The notes: a model not told the origin generated them from the sequence alone. DNA of 64,000 nt from Ruminococcus sp. (GCA_017961625.1 JAGCWY010000093.1:41790-105789), one strand, 5' to 3'; positions 1 to 9,546 are shown, counted from the first letter of the stretch. Translations and numbers: made by a program.

Positions 1-1
1 T

Positions 2-1207
2 ATTAAGATAGCTGGAAAGTACCCACTTACCTTCTCAATAGGCGTAGGTCAGGGTGCCGACTCCCTCTCCGAAAGCGAGAATATCGCAAGGCAGTGTCTT
101 GATATGGCTCTCGGACGAGGCGGCGATCAGGCTGTAGTAAAAACCGACACAGGCTACAGATTCTTCGGAGGAGTTTCCAACGGAGTTGAAAAGCGCTCGC
201 GTTCAAAGACACGAATAATCGCAAACGCTTTGCAGGACCTTATTATGAACTGCGAAAGAGTATTTATCACCGGCCACCGCTTCGGCGATCTCGACTCTGT
301 AGGCGCTGCATGCGGCATTGCTGGAGCAATAATAAACCTCGAAAAAGAAGCCTTCATCGCTGTTGACCGCACAAAAAACCTTGCGGCAAATCTTATAGAC
401 AAAATCGATGAAGCTACTGACGGAGCACTTTTCATTACTCCTTCTGAGGCTGAAAGCATGATAGCTCCCAATGATATGCTCATAATCGTTGATACCCATA
501 ACAAGGACTATGTGGAAAGCCATACACTTTATGAAAGAGCTCGTTCGGTAGTCGTTATCGACCACCACAGAAAAACTGTCAACTTCATTGACAATGCGGT
601 GATATTCTATCATGAGCCCTACGCTTCCTCTGCGTCTGAAATGGTCACTGAGCTGATACAGTACTTCAATTACCCGGTTGACGGAAAGATTGCAGGCTGC
701 TTTGCCGACGCCCTTCTTTCAGGTATTATGCTCGATACAAAGAATTTTGTTATGCGTACCGGAGTAAGGACATTTGAAGCTGCCGCTTTCCTGAAAAAGC
801 TCGGTGCTGATACGATAGCTGTAAAACACCTCTTTTCCAATTCTATAGATTCATACAGACGAAAGACCCAGATAGTGGCATCTGCAAAGATACATAACAA
901 CTGTGCCATTGCCGTTGCAGATTTCAACTCTGACGATATAAGGATCGTTGCTCCACAGGCTGCTGACGAGCTCCTCGGCATAACAGATGTTGACGCTTCT
1001 TTCGTCATATACAAGACCACTAAAACGGTCAATATATCCGCCCGCTCCCTTGGTGGACTGAATGTTCAGGTAATCATGGAGCAGCTCGGCGGAGGCGGTC
1101 ATCAGACTATGGCTGCAACACAGCTCGAAAACGTTACATTGGAAGAAGCCGCAAAGGCTTTAATAATCACAATAGACGACTGCAAGAAAAACAACACTGA
1201 TCTCTAA
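2..1207 (+). CDS. gdpP: Cyclic-di-AMP phosphodiesterase GdpP, 3' part (open at left edge)
   Basis: The reading frame is open to the first base of the window, so this is the C-terminal ~400 residues of a larger membrane protein. It begins inside a degenerate GGDEF domain (FSIGVGQG, then ALGRGGDQAVVK), followed by a DHH-type phosphoesterase: GHRFGDLDSVGAA, VDTHNKDYV, VIDHHRK, and at the end the DHHA1 glycine-rich GGGGHQTMAA. GdpP-family proteins hydrolyse c-di-AMP to pApA at the membrane, and the DHH aspartates and histidines bind the metals. The missing N-terminus should hold two transmembrane helices and a PAS domain. It ends 19 nt before rplI; the order gdpP-rplI-dnaB is common in Bacillota. 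The call is firm. Confidence 0.93.
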   Translation: MKIAGKYPLTFSIGVGQGADSLSESENIARQCLDMALGRGGDQAVVKTDTGYRFFGGVSNGVEKRSRSKTRIIANALQDLIMNCERVFITGHRFGDLDSVGAACGIAGAIINLEKEAFIAVDRTKNLAANLIDKIDEATDGALFITPSEAESMIAPNDMLIIVDTHNKDYVESHTLYERARSVVVIDHHRKTVNFIDNAVIFYHEPYASSASEMVTELIQYFNYPVDGKIAGCFADALLSGIMLDTKNFVMRTGVRTFEAAAFLKKLGADTIAVKHLFSNSIDSYRRKTQIVASAKIHNNCAIAVADFNSDDIRIVAPQAADELLGITDVDASFVIYKTTKTVNISARSLGGLNVQVIMEQLGGGGHQTMAATQLENVTLEEAAKALIITIDDCKKNNTDL

Positions 1208-1226
1208 GCAAGAAAGGTTGATTAAT

Positions 1227-1673
1227 ATGAAGGTTATATTTTTACAGGATGTTAAAGGCTCCGGAAAAAAAGGCGAAATAAAGAACGTTGCTGACGGTTA
1301 CGCACGCAATATGCTCCTTCCAAAGGGCTATGCAGTAGAGGCTAATGCTACGAATATAAATAAGCTCGAAGGCGCACAGGCTTCCGCTCAGCATAAAATA
1401 GACGTTGACGTACAGGCTGCCAAAGAAGCTGCTGAAAAAATAAAGGGTAAGAAGGTAAATATATCAGCAAAAGCTGGCTCAAATGGTAAGTTATTTGGTT
1501 CTGTTACCGCTGCCAATGTTGCTGATTCTCTTGCAGAACAGCTTGGCGTAAAAGTTGACAAGAAGAAGATAGCTCTTAGCTCCGATATCAAGAACTTCGG
1601 CTCGTACACAGCAACTGTAAAGCTCTATAACGGTATTGCCGAAACCATAGATGTTGAAGTCGTTGAAGGCTAA
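1227..1673 (+). CDS. rplI: 50S ribosomal protein L9
   Basis: This 148-residue protein begins MKVIFLQDVKGSGKKGE, the classic L9 N-terminus, and includes the GYARNMLLPKGYA segment that binds 23S rRNA. L9 sits at the base of the L1 stalk of the large subunit. A TTG nine bases upstream (1218) also opens the frame, but AGAAAGG at 1211-1217 sits nine bases before ATG 1227 and the family starts with MKVIFL, so 1227 is chosen. Length is normal for the family. It lies between gdpP and dnaB with very short gaps and is probably cotranscribed with them. Confidence 0.97.
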   Translation: MKVIFLQDVKGSGKKGEIKNVADGYARNMLLPKGYAVEANATNINKLEGAQASAQHKIDVDVQAAKEAAEKIKGKKVNISAKAGSNGKLFGSVTAANVADSLAEQLGVKVDKKKIALSSDIKNFGSYTATVKLYNGIAETIDVEVVEG

Positions 1674-1676
1674 CCG

Positions 1677-3041
1677 GTGAATGCTATGGATGAACATGAT
1701 ATCCTGCTCTCTGCCCGTGAGCTACCTCACAGCATAGAAGCAGAACAGTCTGTCCTTGGGGCGATAATTTCTCAACCTTCAGTTCTTTCCGACGTTATCG
1801 AGCTCATAAAGCCCGAGTATTTCTACAATGAACAACATAAGGCTCTATACTCGATTATGTTACAAATGAACTCAATGAGCCTGCCTGTTGATATAGTTAC
1901 CGTTCTTAACGAGGCAGAAAAGCAGCATATATTTGAAAGTCCCGCCGAAGGAAGACGATATCTTGCAGAGATAGGCAATATGCTCCCATCAACTGCAAAT
2001 ATCCAGAGCTACTGTAAGATAGTAGCAGACAAGTATTTTCTCAGAAGTCTTAGCTATGTGGCTAAAACGATACTTGACGATGTTCAGTCAGGCGAACAGA
2101 ACGCACAGCTCCTACTCGATGCCGCCGAACAGAAAATATATGATATAAGACAAGGCAAGGATGTTCGTGGACTTGTTCCCCTTTCTGAAGCTATAGCTGA
2201 GGCTTATGACAGGCTCGGAAAGATATCAGGTCCCGACAAGGAAAAATACGTAGGTGCAAGGACAGGTTTTACGCTCCTTGACAGCATAACCTCAGGACTT
2301 AACAAATCCGATCTTATAATAATCGCTGCACGTCCGGGTATGGGAAAAACTTCATTTGCCATGAACATTGCCACAAATGTAGCAAGACGCGCAGAAAAGG
2401 AAGTTGTTACTTTCAATCTTGAAATGTCAAAGGAACAGCTTGCAACAAGAATACTATCTACCGAAGCACTTGTTGAGTCAAATACTCTCAGAAACGGTAG
2501 GATCTCCAGCGACGACTGGGTAAAGCTAGCCACAAGCGCCGGCTACCTCAGTACTCTGCCTCTTTATATCGATGATACGGCAAGCATGACCGTCCAGCAA
2601 ATGAAGGCAAAGCTCCGCAGAACAAAGAATCTCGGACTCGTAATCATAGACTATTTGCAGCTTATGGAATCGACCTCACGCTCTGATAACCGTGTAACAG
2701 TTATCAGTGAGATAACAAGACAGCTCAAAGTCATGGCCAAGGAGCTGAATGTACCGGTAATACTCCTTTCGCAGCTTTCCCGTGCAGTTGAAAGCCGTAC
2801 AGACAAGCGCCCAATGCTCTCAGATCTGCGTGAATCCGGTTCTATAGAACAAGACGCGGATATAGTGCTTTTCCTGTATCGTGAAGCCTACTACAATAAA
2901 GAAAGTCAGCGTCAGAACATTTCCGAATGTATCGTCGCCAAAAACCGTCACGGTGAAACAGGTACTGTCGAGCTTATATGGGACGGACAATTCACAAGAT
3001 TCTCTAATCCCGACTATAATGCTCCGCCTGATAATGTTTGA
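1677..3041 (+). CDS. dnaB: Replicative DNA helicase DnaB
   Basis: This is the replication-fork helicase of about 454 residues. The N-terminal domain has LPHSIEAEQSVLGAII, where primase binds. The RecA-like C-terminal domain has Walker A ARPGMGKTSFAMN (about residue 217-229), Walker B LVIIDYLQLM and the SQLSRAVE/DLRESGSIEQDAD motifs. The GTG start at 1677 is preceded by GAAGG inside the end of rplI, seven bases away; an ATG three codons later (1686) would be too far from it. The stop is TGA at 3039-3041, overlapping a possible TTG start of tilS. The window also carries dnaD and a DnaI-type loader (53.6-55.6 kb), which would serve this helicase. Confidence 0.97.
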   Translation: MNAMDEHDILLSARELPHSIEAEQSVLGAIISQPSVLSDVIELIKPEYFYNEQHKALYSIMLQMNSMSLPVDIVTVLNEAEKQHIFESPAEGRRYLAEIGNMLPSTANIQSYCKIVADKYFLRSLSYVAKTILDDVQSGEQNAQLLLDAAEQKIYDIRQGKDVRGLVPLSEAIAEAYDRLGKISGPDKEKYVGARTGFTLLDSITSGLNKSDLIIIAARPGMGKTSFAMNIATNVARRAEKEVVTFNLEMSKEQLATRILSTEALVESNTLRNGRISSDDWVKLATSAGYLSTLPLYIDDTASMTVQQMKAKLRRTKNLGLVIIDYLQLMESTSRSDNRVTVISEITRQLKVMAKELNVPVILLSQLSRAVESRTDKRPMLSDLRESGSIEQDADIVLFLYREAYYNKESQRQNISECIVAKNRHGETGTVELIWDGQFTRFSNPDYNAPPDNV

Positions 3042-3043
3042 TC

Positions 3044-4378
3044 ATGTTAGACAAGATTTACAGTTTTATTCAGAAATATGATATGCTGAAAAGTGGTGAT
3101 ACTGTAGTTTGTGGTCTTTCAGGGGGCGCAGACAGTGTCGCACTTCTGCTTGCTCTTTTCAGTTTAAAAGACAGATTAGGAATTCAAATTGAGGCGCTGC
3201 ATGTCAATCACTGTCTCAGAGGCGCCGAAAGCGATAGGGACGAACAGTTCTGCCGAGAGCTATGCAAGAGAAAAGCGATAGTATTCAATGCCGTTTCATG
3301 CGATGTAAGCGGATATGCAGAAAAAAACTCCCTTTCTGTCGAAGAGGCTGCAAGAAAGTTGAGATATTCTATTTTTGAGGAATATTCAGCTCATAAAAAA
3401 ACTGCAACTGCACATAATGCAAACGACGCCCTTGAAACGGCTATACTTAATCTCGCGCGAGGAACAGGTATTAAAGGCATCGCAGGCATACCGCCTGTAC
3501 GAGGCAATATTATAAGGCCACTTCTTGGCGTAACAAGAGCTGAAATAGAAATGTTCCTTGCAAAGGAAGGTCAGGACTACGTGACAGACAGCACCAACCT
3601 TTCGGATGATTACACGCGCAATAAGATACGACATAAGATTGTACCTCTGCTGGGAGAGTTAAATAGCTCGATCATCGAAACATCAATAAATTCTCTGGAT
3701 ACTTTACGCGATGAAAATGCTTTCATAGAATCTGTAGCTAATAACGCTTACAGTTCATGTCTAAAAGGTAAAAAGTTGCTCAACCTCGACAAATATGCTC
3801 CGGTGATAAGAAAACGCCTTATCGCAAAGCTCTTATCCGAGAACGGGCTTCCCTATTCCCATAAAAGGCTTGAGGAAGCTGACAGCGTTGCTTTGAACGG
3901 CGGGAAGCTCAATATTTCCGGTCAGAATTATCTTTGTGGCTCTGACGGTTCAATAGAACTGACAAAAATAGTACCTGAAAATGACAATTTGATATCAAAG
4001 CCGCTTGTTATAGGCGAAAACCGAATTTACGCCGAATGTACGCTTTTATGCGAAATTATCCAATGTGATGATTTGAAGAAAATTGAAACTGTTAACAAAA
4101 ATTCCACATTTTATCTGCTCGATTATGATAAAATAAGAGGAAGAACTGTTGTCAGGAGCAGAAAATTCGGCGACAGGATAAAACTGAGAGGAAGGAATTT
4201 CACCTCCTCTGTAAAAAAAATGATAAATGAAATAATACCGGCTGAAAAACGCCGCACACTTCACTTCATAGAAGACGAGGAGGGTACGGTATTCGCCGAA
4301 ATGATCGGAATAGCCGATCGCACTGCACCTGATGAGAATACTGTACGTTTTCTTAAGGTCTGTATAAAACGCTCATAA
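3044..4378 (+). CDS. tilS: tRNA(Ile)-lysidine synthase
   Basis: TilS modifies C34 of the CAU anticodon tRNA to lysidine so that it reads AUA as isoleucine, using ATP and lysine. The PP-loop motif GLSGGADSVALLL lies at about residue 24-36, and HVNHCLRGAESDRDE, HNANDALETAILNLARGTG and the DSTNLSDDYTRNKIRH stretch are characteristic. The C-terminal part (IRGRTVVRSRKFGDRIKLRGR) matches the TilS tRNA-binding domain. ATG 3044 directly follows the dnaB stop; TTG 3038 in the same frame is less likely and neither has a clear Shine-Dalgarno, suggesting translational coupling. Many Bacillota place hpt between tilS and ftsH; here it is absent. Confidence 0.94.
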   Translation: MLDKIYSFIQKYDMLKSGDTVVCGLSGGADSVALLLALFSLKDRLGIQIEALHVNHCLRGAESDRDEQFCRELCKRKAIVFNAVSCDVSGYAEKNSLSVEEAARKLRYSIFEEYSAHKKTATAHNANDALETAILNLARGTGIKGIAGIPPVRGNIIRPLLGVTRAEIEMFLAKEGQDYVTDSTNLSDDYTRNKIRHKIVPLLGELNSSIIETSINSLDTLRDENAFIESVANNAYSSCLKGKKLLNLDKYAPVIRKRLIAKLLSENGLPYSHKRLEEADSVALNGGKLNISGQNYLCGSDGSIELTKIVPENDNLISKPLVIGENRIYAECTLLCEIIQCDDLKKIETVNKNSTFYLLDYDKIRGRTVVRSRKFGDRIKLRGRNFTSSVKKMINEIIPAEKRRTLHFIEDEEGTVFAEMIGIADRTAPDENTVRFLKVCIKRS

Positions 4379-4395
4379 AGAATGGAGAGGATAAT

Positions 4396-6303
4396 TTGAC
4401 ACCCAAAAAAAGCAAAGGAGTTCTTACCTATCTGCTTATCGTCGGAATAGCTGTTTTCTCGCTCGTATATATCAGCTCAAGACTGAACCAGAACAACGAT
4501 AAGACGGAATATACCGAAATAATCGGCTATTTTGACAATTATAAGGTCTCCTATTACGAACTTGATCTTGGTACGGGAGATCTTACTTATCAGCTCGATA
4601 ATGAGGACACGAAAAAGCATTATAACGTCCCGAATGTTAATATTTTTCTGAATGATACAGAAAACTACCGTAAAGAATACAACGAAAGGCATCCCGACGC
4701 TCCACTTAAGCAGGATTATATCAAGATTACTGACAGAACATGGCTTTATTCACTTATACCAGTGATCCTTACAGTTCTTCTTGGTATATCAATACTCTAC
4801 TTCATAATGAAGCAGAATGGCGGTGGAAGCAAATACGCAACCTTCGGAAAGGCTAACCTCAAAAACGGTGCAAGTGCCCGTAAGGCTACCTTCAAGGATG
4901 TTGCCGGTGCAGATGAAGAAAAACAGGAGCTTATCGAAATAGTTGATTACCTCAAAAACCCGAGGAAGTATACAGAACTGGGCGCTAAAGTGCCAAAAGG
5001 CGTTCTACTTCTCGGACCTCCTGGTACAGGTAAAACCCTTCTCGCCCGTGCAGTCGCAGGTGAGGCCGGTTGTCCCTTCTTTCCTATTTCCGGTTCGGAT
5101 TTCGTTGAGATGTTCGTTGGAGTAGGTGCTTCCCGAGTACGTGACCTCTTTGAACAGGCTAAAAAGCACTCTCCTGCAATAATCTTTATTGACGAAATTG
5201 ACGCCGTAGGTCGACACAGAGGCGCAGGTCTTGGCGGCGGTCATGACGAGCGTGAGCAGACCCTTAACCAGCTCCTTGTTGAAATGGACGGTTTTACAGG
5301 CAACGATAGCGTTATCGTTATTGCTGCTACAAATAGACGTGATATCCTTGATCCAGCACTTCTCAGACCAGGACGTTTCGACAGACAGATAGTTGTTGGC
5401 TATCCCGATGTAAAGGGACGTGAAGAGATACTAAGAGTCCATGCAAAGAACAAGTCTCTCGGTCCTGACGTTGACCTCAAGGTAATTGCTAAAACTACTC
5501 AGGGATTTACTGGAGCTGATCTTGAGAATGTACTCAACGAAGCAGCTCTCCTTGCTGCAAGAAACAACCGACTTGCCGTTACTGAGGCTGATATTGAAGA
5601 AGCTACAATGAAAGTAATTGCTGGTCCTGAAAAGAAATCACGTATAGTGACCGAACACGACAAGCTTGTCACTGCCTATCATGAGGCAGGTCACGCTGTT
5701 GCTGCATACAACCTCAAAACACAAGATAAAGTACATCAAGTGACTATTATCCAGCGTGGTATGGCTGCAGGTCTCACAGTTACAAGACCCGATAACGATG
5801 ACAGACACGTTTCACGCAATCAAATGCGTGAGAGCATAATAATGCTTTTGGGTGGTCGTGTTGCCGAGGAGCTCTTCATCGACGACATATGCACCGGAGC
5901 TTCAAACGATATCGAACGTGCTACATCTACTGCAAGAAATATGGTAACAAAGTACGGCTTTTCAAAGAAAATCGGCACTGTTGTTTACGGCTCTGACAAC
6001 GACGAAGTTTTCCTCGGAAAGGACTACGGTCATACCAGGAACTACAGCGAAGCTGTTGCGGCTCAGATAGACGAGGAAATCCGCTCTATCATCGAAAAGG
6101 CTTACAGCGATTGTACAGAGCTTCTCAAGGCTAATGAGGAAAAGATGCACTTCCTTGCAAAATATCTCCTCAAGTTTGAGAAAATAGACGGCGACGATTT
6201 TGAAAAGCTCATGCGCGGCGAAATATCTGAAGATATCCTTACACAAGAAACAGTTGAGGATAAACCTGAAGAACCTTCTGAAGAACAGCCGTCTGAAGAA
6301 TAA
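4396..6303 (+). CDS. ftsH: ATP-dependent zinc metalloprotease FtsH
   Basis: This is a membrane-anchored AAA+ protease that degrades misassembled membrane proteins and unstable regulators. Two transmembrane segments flank an extracytoplasmic domain (residues ~8-26 and ~115-135). Walker A GPPGTGKT is at about residue 207, followed by Walker B IIFIDEIDAVG and the SRH region. The zinc motif HEAGH is at about residue 429, with a downstream GASNDIERAT supplying the third ligand. The 635-residue length is typical. The start is TTG, five bases after GGAGAGG at 4384-4390; no in-frame ATG fits. The C-terminus is an acidic Glu/Pro tail. A strong terminator follows the stop at once, closing the gdpP-ftsH run. 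Confidence 0.97.
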   Translation: MTPKKSKGVLTYLLIVGIAVFSLVYISSRLNQNNDKTEYTEIIGYFDNYKVSYYELDLGTGDLTYQLDNEDTKKHYNVPNVNIFLNDTENYRKEYNERHPDAPLKQDYIKITDRTWLYSLIPVILTVLLGISILYFIMKQNGGGSKYATFGKANLKNGASARKATFKDVAGADEEKQELIEIVDYLKNPRKYTELGAKVPKGVLLLGPPGTGKTLLARAVAGEAGCPFFPISGSDFVEMFVGVGASRVRDLFEQAKKHSPAIIFIDEIDAVGRHRGAGLGGGHDEREQTLNQLLVEMDGFTGNDSVIVIAATNRRDILDPALLRPGRFDRQIVVGYPDVKGREEILRVHAKNKSLGPDVDLKVIAKTTQGFTGADLENVLNEAALLAARNNRLAVTEADIEEATMKVIAGPEKKSRIVTEHDKLVTAYHEAGHAVAAYNLKTQDKVHQVTIIQRGMAAGLTVTRPDNDDRHVSRNQMRESIIMLLGGRVAEELFIDDICTGASNDIERATSTARNMVTKYGFSKKIGTVVYGSDNDEVFLGKDYGHTRNYSEAVAAQIDEEIRSIIEKAYSDCTELLKANEEKMHFLAKYLLKFEKIDGDDFEKLMRGEISEDILTQETVEDKPEEPSEEQPSEE

Positions 6304-6308
6304 TACAG

Positions 6309-6338
6309 AATCCCGAAGAGCTATCTTCGGGATTTTTA
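6309..6338 (+). terminator. Intrinsic terminator after ftsH
   Basis: A perfect 11-bp stem, AATCCCGAAGA pairing with TCTTCGGGATT, has a 4-nt loop and runs into TTTATT. It begins six bases after the ftsH stop and separates that operon from the FHA gene. Confidence 0.9.
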
Positions 6339-6376
6339 TTGCAATATGTTTTCATTTATTCAATGGAGGTGTTTTC

Positions 6377-6796
6377 TTGGATTCTCTCAATCTGATCTTA
6401 TGCGTTGCTGCAGCAGCAGCGCTAGATATATGCATACTAGTACTACTGCTGACTGCATACCGCGAAAGAAAATCCACTAAAAAGAACTGGCATGAAGTCT
6501 CGCAAGATATGGAGCTTGCAGAACAAGGAAAAACTTATGAACTAGGCTGTGATGAAGTGCTTATAGGACGCCATGCCTCGGCTGACATACGTCTTCCAGA
6601 CCTCTCAGTTTCACGTTATCACGCTATGCTGACTGTATCCGAAGGTAAATGGTCTATAAGAGATATGGGCTCAAAATCAGGCCTCTTTGTTAACGGTGCT
6701 ATGGTGAGAACTGCCGTTCTTAATGAAAATGACGTTATAACCCTTGGCAACCGCCGTCTGATATTCCGTAAAAGGAGGCAAGAACGTGTACGCTAA
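6377..6796 (+). CDS. Membrane-anchored FHA-domain protein
   Basis: This is a 139-residue protein with one N-terminal transmembrane helix (LDSLNLILCVAAAAALDICI onward) and a forkhead-associated domain over the C-terminal ~90 residues. FHA motifs are visible: LIGRHASADIRLPDLSVSRYHAML (GR, S and H positions), then GSKSGLFVNG (the SxxGxxVN core). FHA domains bind phosphothreonine. The frame stays open upstream into ftsH, but a terminator lies in between, and TTG 6377 has ATGGAGGT at 6363-6370 seven bases before it, so the start is set there. It overlaps the SEDS gene by 11 bases. The FHA-SEDS-PBP order resembles the actinobacterial fhaB-rodA-pbpA cluster, which suggests a role in controlling the polymerase next door (inference). 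Confidence 0.86.
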   Translation: MDSLNLILCVAAAAALDICILVLLLTAYRERKSTKKNWHEVSQDMELAEQGKTYELGCDEVLIGRHASADIRLPDLSVSRYHAMLTVSEGKWSIRDMGSKSGLFVNGAMVRTAVLNENDVITLGNRRLIFRKRRQERVR

Positions 6797-8081
6797 CCCC
6801 ATCGCCTACGGCTTTTCATGTATTTCCGTGCTTTTTGCTCATATCGCGATGATAGTCAATATATACTTCAACGGAAACTACAAAGACACAAGGGACGTCG
6901 CCATCCTCGGAGCAGCCGTAATAATCATTGATATATCATACTTTATAATAATGCTTTTTTTCAGGCAGGCCTCATATGCTCTGGATTTCCTGCTTATTCT
7001 TATATTGAACATGAGTTTTATATTCCAGTCCTGCTTTGGAGAAGTCAACTTTGATATAAAGCATCTTGTTACCTGTATATTCTCAATAGCTTCATGTAAA
7101 GCAGGATACGTACTTTGCAGAAACCACAAGCTACTTCAAGAAAAGAAAAAGCTTATATACGGAGCTGTCACAACTGTCCTGCTAATAAACCTGCTAGTCG
7201 ATCTTATAGCAAATGAAATGTGGATAAAGATAGGAAGCTTCACTATACAGCCCTCCGAATTCATAAAGCCTCTTTTTGTGCTTGCCTGTGCGACCTCAAT
7301 TGAAGAACAACAAAGGAAGCATAAGATATTATTTATGAATATCGTATACGAAAATATAACATTGCTTGTCCTAACAGCAGCAATATGCCTTGTACAGGTA
7401 AAATCCCACGATTACGGAAGTCTTCCGACCTTTCTCGGCATATTCTCCGTCGGCTTTCTTCTAAGAATATGCTATCCAAAGGCAAAATTCTCGAAGAAGA
7501 AGCTTGCCTCGGTCATAGCCGTTATTTTCGTTTTCCTTCTTATAGGTTTGAAATATGCGCCCGATTACGTTCAACACCGTCTTCATGTTGATATATGGAG
7601 TGATAAGACAGGTGACGGATATCAGCAGTCGCAGGCTCTGATTGCCATAGCTAAGGGAGGCTGGTTCGGTCTTGGTCCTGGAAAGGGATATCTTTCAAAT
7701 ATATTCGCATACAAAAACGATATCGTATTCGCAACAATAAGCGAAGAGTGGGGACTTCTCTACGCACTTATGTCTGTACTTGCTATCGTTATAATGACTG
7801 CCGTACCACTAATAAATCCTGCGCGTTCATACTACCATGGCACCATATCTGCCTGCGTCTGCGCAGCCTTTACTGTCCAAATGGCACTGAATATATTCGG
7901 CTCATGCAACCTTATCCCATTTACTGGAGTTACTATCCCTTTCCTTTCCTCGGGAGGAAGCTCGATGATGGTAAGCGGATTTATGATTGGTATGCTTACG
8001 GCATGCCTGTCTCCTTCCTTTAAAGAGCCTCAGCATAAAAAACAGGAAGCCTCTGTTCCGGCGTGGAGGTGGCAGGAATGA
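6786..8081 (+). CDS. SEDS-family peptidoglycan glycosyltransferase (FtsW/RodA type)
   Basis: A 431-residue polytopic membrane protein with about ten hydrophobic segments. SEDS signatures are WIKIGSFTIQPSEFIKP, then SQALIAIAKGGWFGLGPGKG and, near the end, IPFLSSGGSSMM, the conserved last-loop motif. SEDS proteins polymerise lipid II into glycan strands and work with a class B PBP, which is the next gene. The start is GTG 6786, seven bases after AAAGGAGG at 6771-6778, inside the end of the FHA gene. Whether it serves division (FtsW) or elongation (RodA) cannot be decided from the sequence; the FHA and short-PBP neighbours favour a RodA-like role. Confidence 0.9.
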   Translation: MYANPIAYGFSCISVLFAHIAMIVNIYFNGNYKDTRDVAILGAAVIIIDISYFIIMLFFRQASYALDFLLILILNMSFIFQSCFGEVNFDIKHLVTCIFSIASCKAGYVLCRNHKLLQEKKKLIYGAVTTVLLINLLVDLIANEMWIKIGSFTIQPSEFIKPLFVLACATSIEEQQRKHKILFMNIVYENITLLVLTAAICLVQVKSHDYGSLPTFLGIFSVGFLLRICYPKAKFSKKKLASVIAVIFVFLLIGLKYAPDYVQHRLHVDIWSDKTGDGYQQSQALIAIAKGGWFGLGPGKGYLSNIFAYKNDIVFATISEEWGLLYALMSVLAIVIMTAVPLINPARSYYHGTISACVCAAFTVQMALNIFGSCNLIPFTGVTIPFLSSGGSSMMVSGFMIGMLTACLSPSFKEPQHKKQEASVPAWRWQE

Positions 8082-9439
8082 AAAGCATAAAACGAACTCA
8101 AAGGATTATCAGCCTACTTGTGTTACTTTTTATCACCGGAATGGCTCTGCTTATCTTCAAACTCGTACATGAGTCCTCTTTCTACATGATGAATTCAGAT
8201 GTTCATAAGCTCGGATACGTTTATGACAGGTCAGGTGACGTTCTTTTTGACGGTACAGGAAATGGAACATATCCGGATAATCATTTCCTTGACGTTGGAA
8301 ATATAATCGGCGACGACAAGGGCCAAATGAATAACACTCTCGTAGCACAGAACCTTGAAAAAATAAACAATTACAGCTTCAACGAAGGTCTTCTTCATAA
8401 CGGTGGTCATGCAGCAATATATACTACTCTTGACCACAGCGCGAACCGGGCTGTTTATGACGCTTACGGCTACATGGAGGGGTGCACTTGCGCTTACAAC
8501 TATAAGACGGGCGAACTACTCGTCTGTGTTAGTCTTCCCTCTCTTGATGTAACTAAAGGCTATGCTGATCTTGAAAATTTCAAATCTGCTACGCTCCTAT
8601 CAAAAAATATGTTCAGGACTGTTCCAGGTTCAACTCAAAAGGTATCTACAGTAATATCTGCACTTGAAATAATGGGTAGTAGCAGACTCTTCTCTAAAAG
8701 CTACAACTGTACTGGAAAATTCCTTAATAGCTCCGGAGCCGATATCGACTGCCATAATCCTTACGGTCACGGCACACAGAATATTCAAGAGGCATTTGAA
8801 AATAGCTGCAATCCTTTCTTTGCGCAGCTTATTGAGGACAGTGATATGCCCCTCGACAGAGTAAAAAAACAGTACGAGAAAATGGGATATGTACTCAATG
8901 GTGGTAAACCTACCTATATCAACATAAACGGTATACAGTGTGAAACAGCTTCTACGACACTTGAAGACCCATACGAATTCAGGACACAGTGGGGCTGTAT
9001 CGGTCAGGGCGACTCCCTTGTAAGTCCAATCCAGCTGATGATGTGGGAAAGTGCAATAGCCAGCGCCAACGGAAAAATGACAATGCCATATCTCATTGAT
9101 CATATTACAGATACTCAAGGGAATGAAAAAGAAAAAGCAAAGACAAGACTCAGTGACAGAATATTCTCTGAAAAAACTGCTGATACCATAAAGCAAATCA
9201 TGCTTACCAACGGCTCAGACAAATATGCCTATCTTATCAGCGGATACAAGATCGGAGTAAAGAGCGGAACAGCTCAGGTAAATGAAGGCATGAAAGAAAA
9301 CTCGCTGCTTGTAGGCTTTGTTGACGAGCCTGATTTCCCTATTGCTTTCTGTATTCTTATTGAAGACAGAGCAAGCGGATACGTTACAACAGAGCAGATA
9401 GCGCAGGTGCTTCTTGATAATTTAAAAAACGATTTCTGA
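8078..9439 (+). CDS. Class B penicillin-binding protein (transpeptidase, PbpA-like)
   Basis: This 453-residue protein has one N-terminal transmembrane helix, a short linker domain beginning YVYDRSGDVLFDG, and a transpeptidase domain. The catalytic triad motifs are visible: STQK at about residue 185-188, SCN at about 243, and KSGTAQ at about 395. It lacks the large dimerisation region of PBP2/PBP3 and is nearer in length to actinobacterial PbpA. The frame extends back to GTG 8063, but GGAGG at 8065-8069 is eight bases before ATG 8078, which is chosen. Its start overlaps the SEDS gene by 4 bases, so the two are translationally coupled and presumably form a polymerase/cross-linker pair. Confidence 0.9.
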   Translation: MKSIKRTQRIISLLVLLFITGMALLIFKLVHESSFYMMNSDVHKLGYVYDRSGDVLFDGTGNGTYPDNHFLDVGNIIGDDKGQMNNTLVAQNLEKINNYSFNEGLLHNGGHAAIYTTLDHSANRAVYDAYGYMEGCTCAYNYKTGELLVCVSLPSLDVTKGYADLENFKSATLLSKNMFRTVPGSTQKVSTVISALEIMGSSRLFSKSYNCTGKFLNSSGADIDCHNPYGHGTQNIQEAFENSCNPFFAQLIEDSDMPLDRVKKQYEKMGYVLNGGKPTYININGIQCETASTTLEDPYEFRTQWGCIGQGDSLVSPIQLMMWESAIASANGKMTMPYLIDHITDTQGNEKEKAKTRLSDRIFSEKTADTIKQIMLTNGSDKYAYLISGYKIGVKSGTAQVNEGMKENSLLVGFVDEPDFPIAFCILIEDRASGYVTTEQIAQVLLDNLKNDF

Positions 9440-9502
9440 TGTCAGATTAAACAAATTATATATTATGCTTTGTGCATTTCAAACGAAATCAACAAAATCT
9501 AC

Positions 9503-9531
9503 TTGTATTATCGCTTCCTTTATGGTATAAT
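9503..9531 (+). promoter_or_regulatory. Vegetative promoter of hpf
   Basis: A -35 TTGTAT (9503-9508) and a -10 TATAAT (9526-9531) are separated by exactly 17 nt. The predicted transcript begins near 9538, about 47 nt before the ATG. Confidence 0.8.
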
Positions 9532-9546
9532 ATAACCATAAAGTAC

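Noticed and set aside
6200..6376. An N-terminal extension of the FHA protein by 59 residues.
   Set aside because: It would lie inside ftsH and cross a strong terminator; the ribosome site fits TTG 6377.
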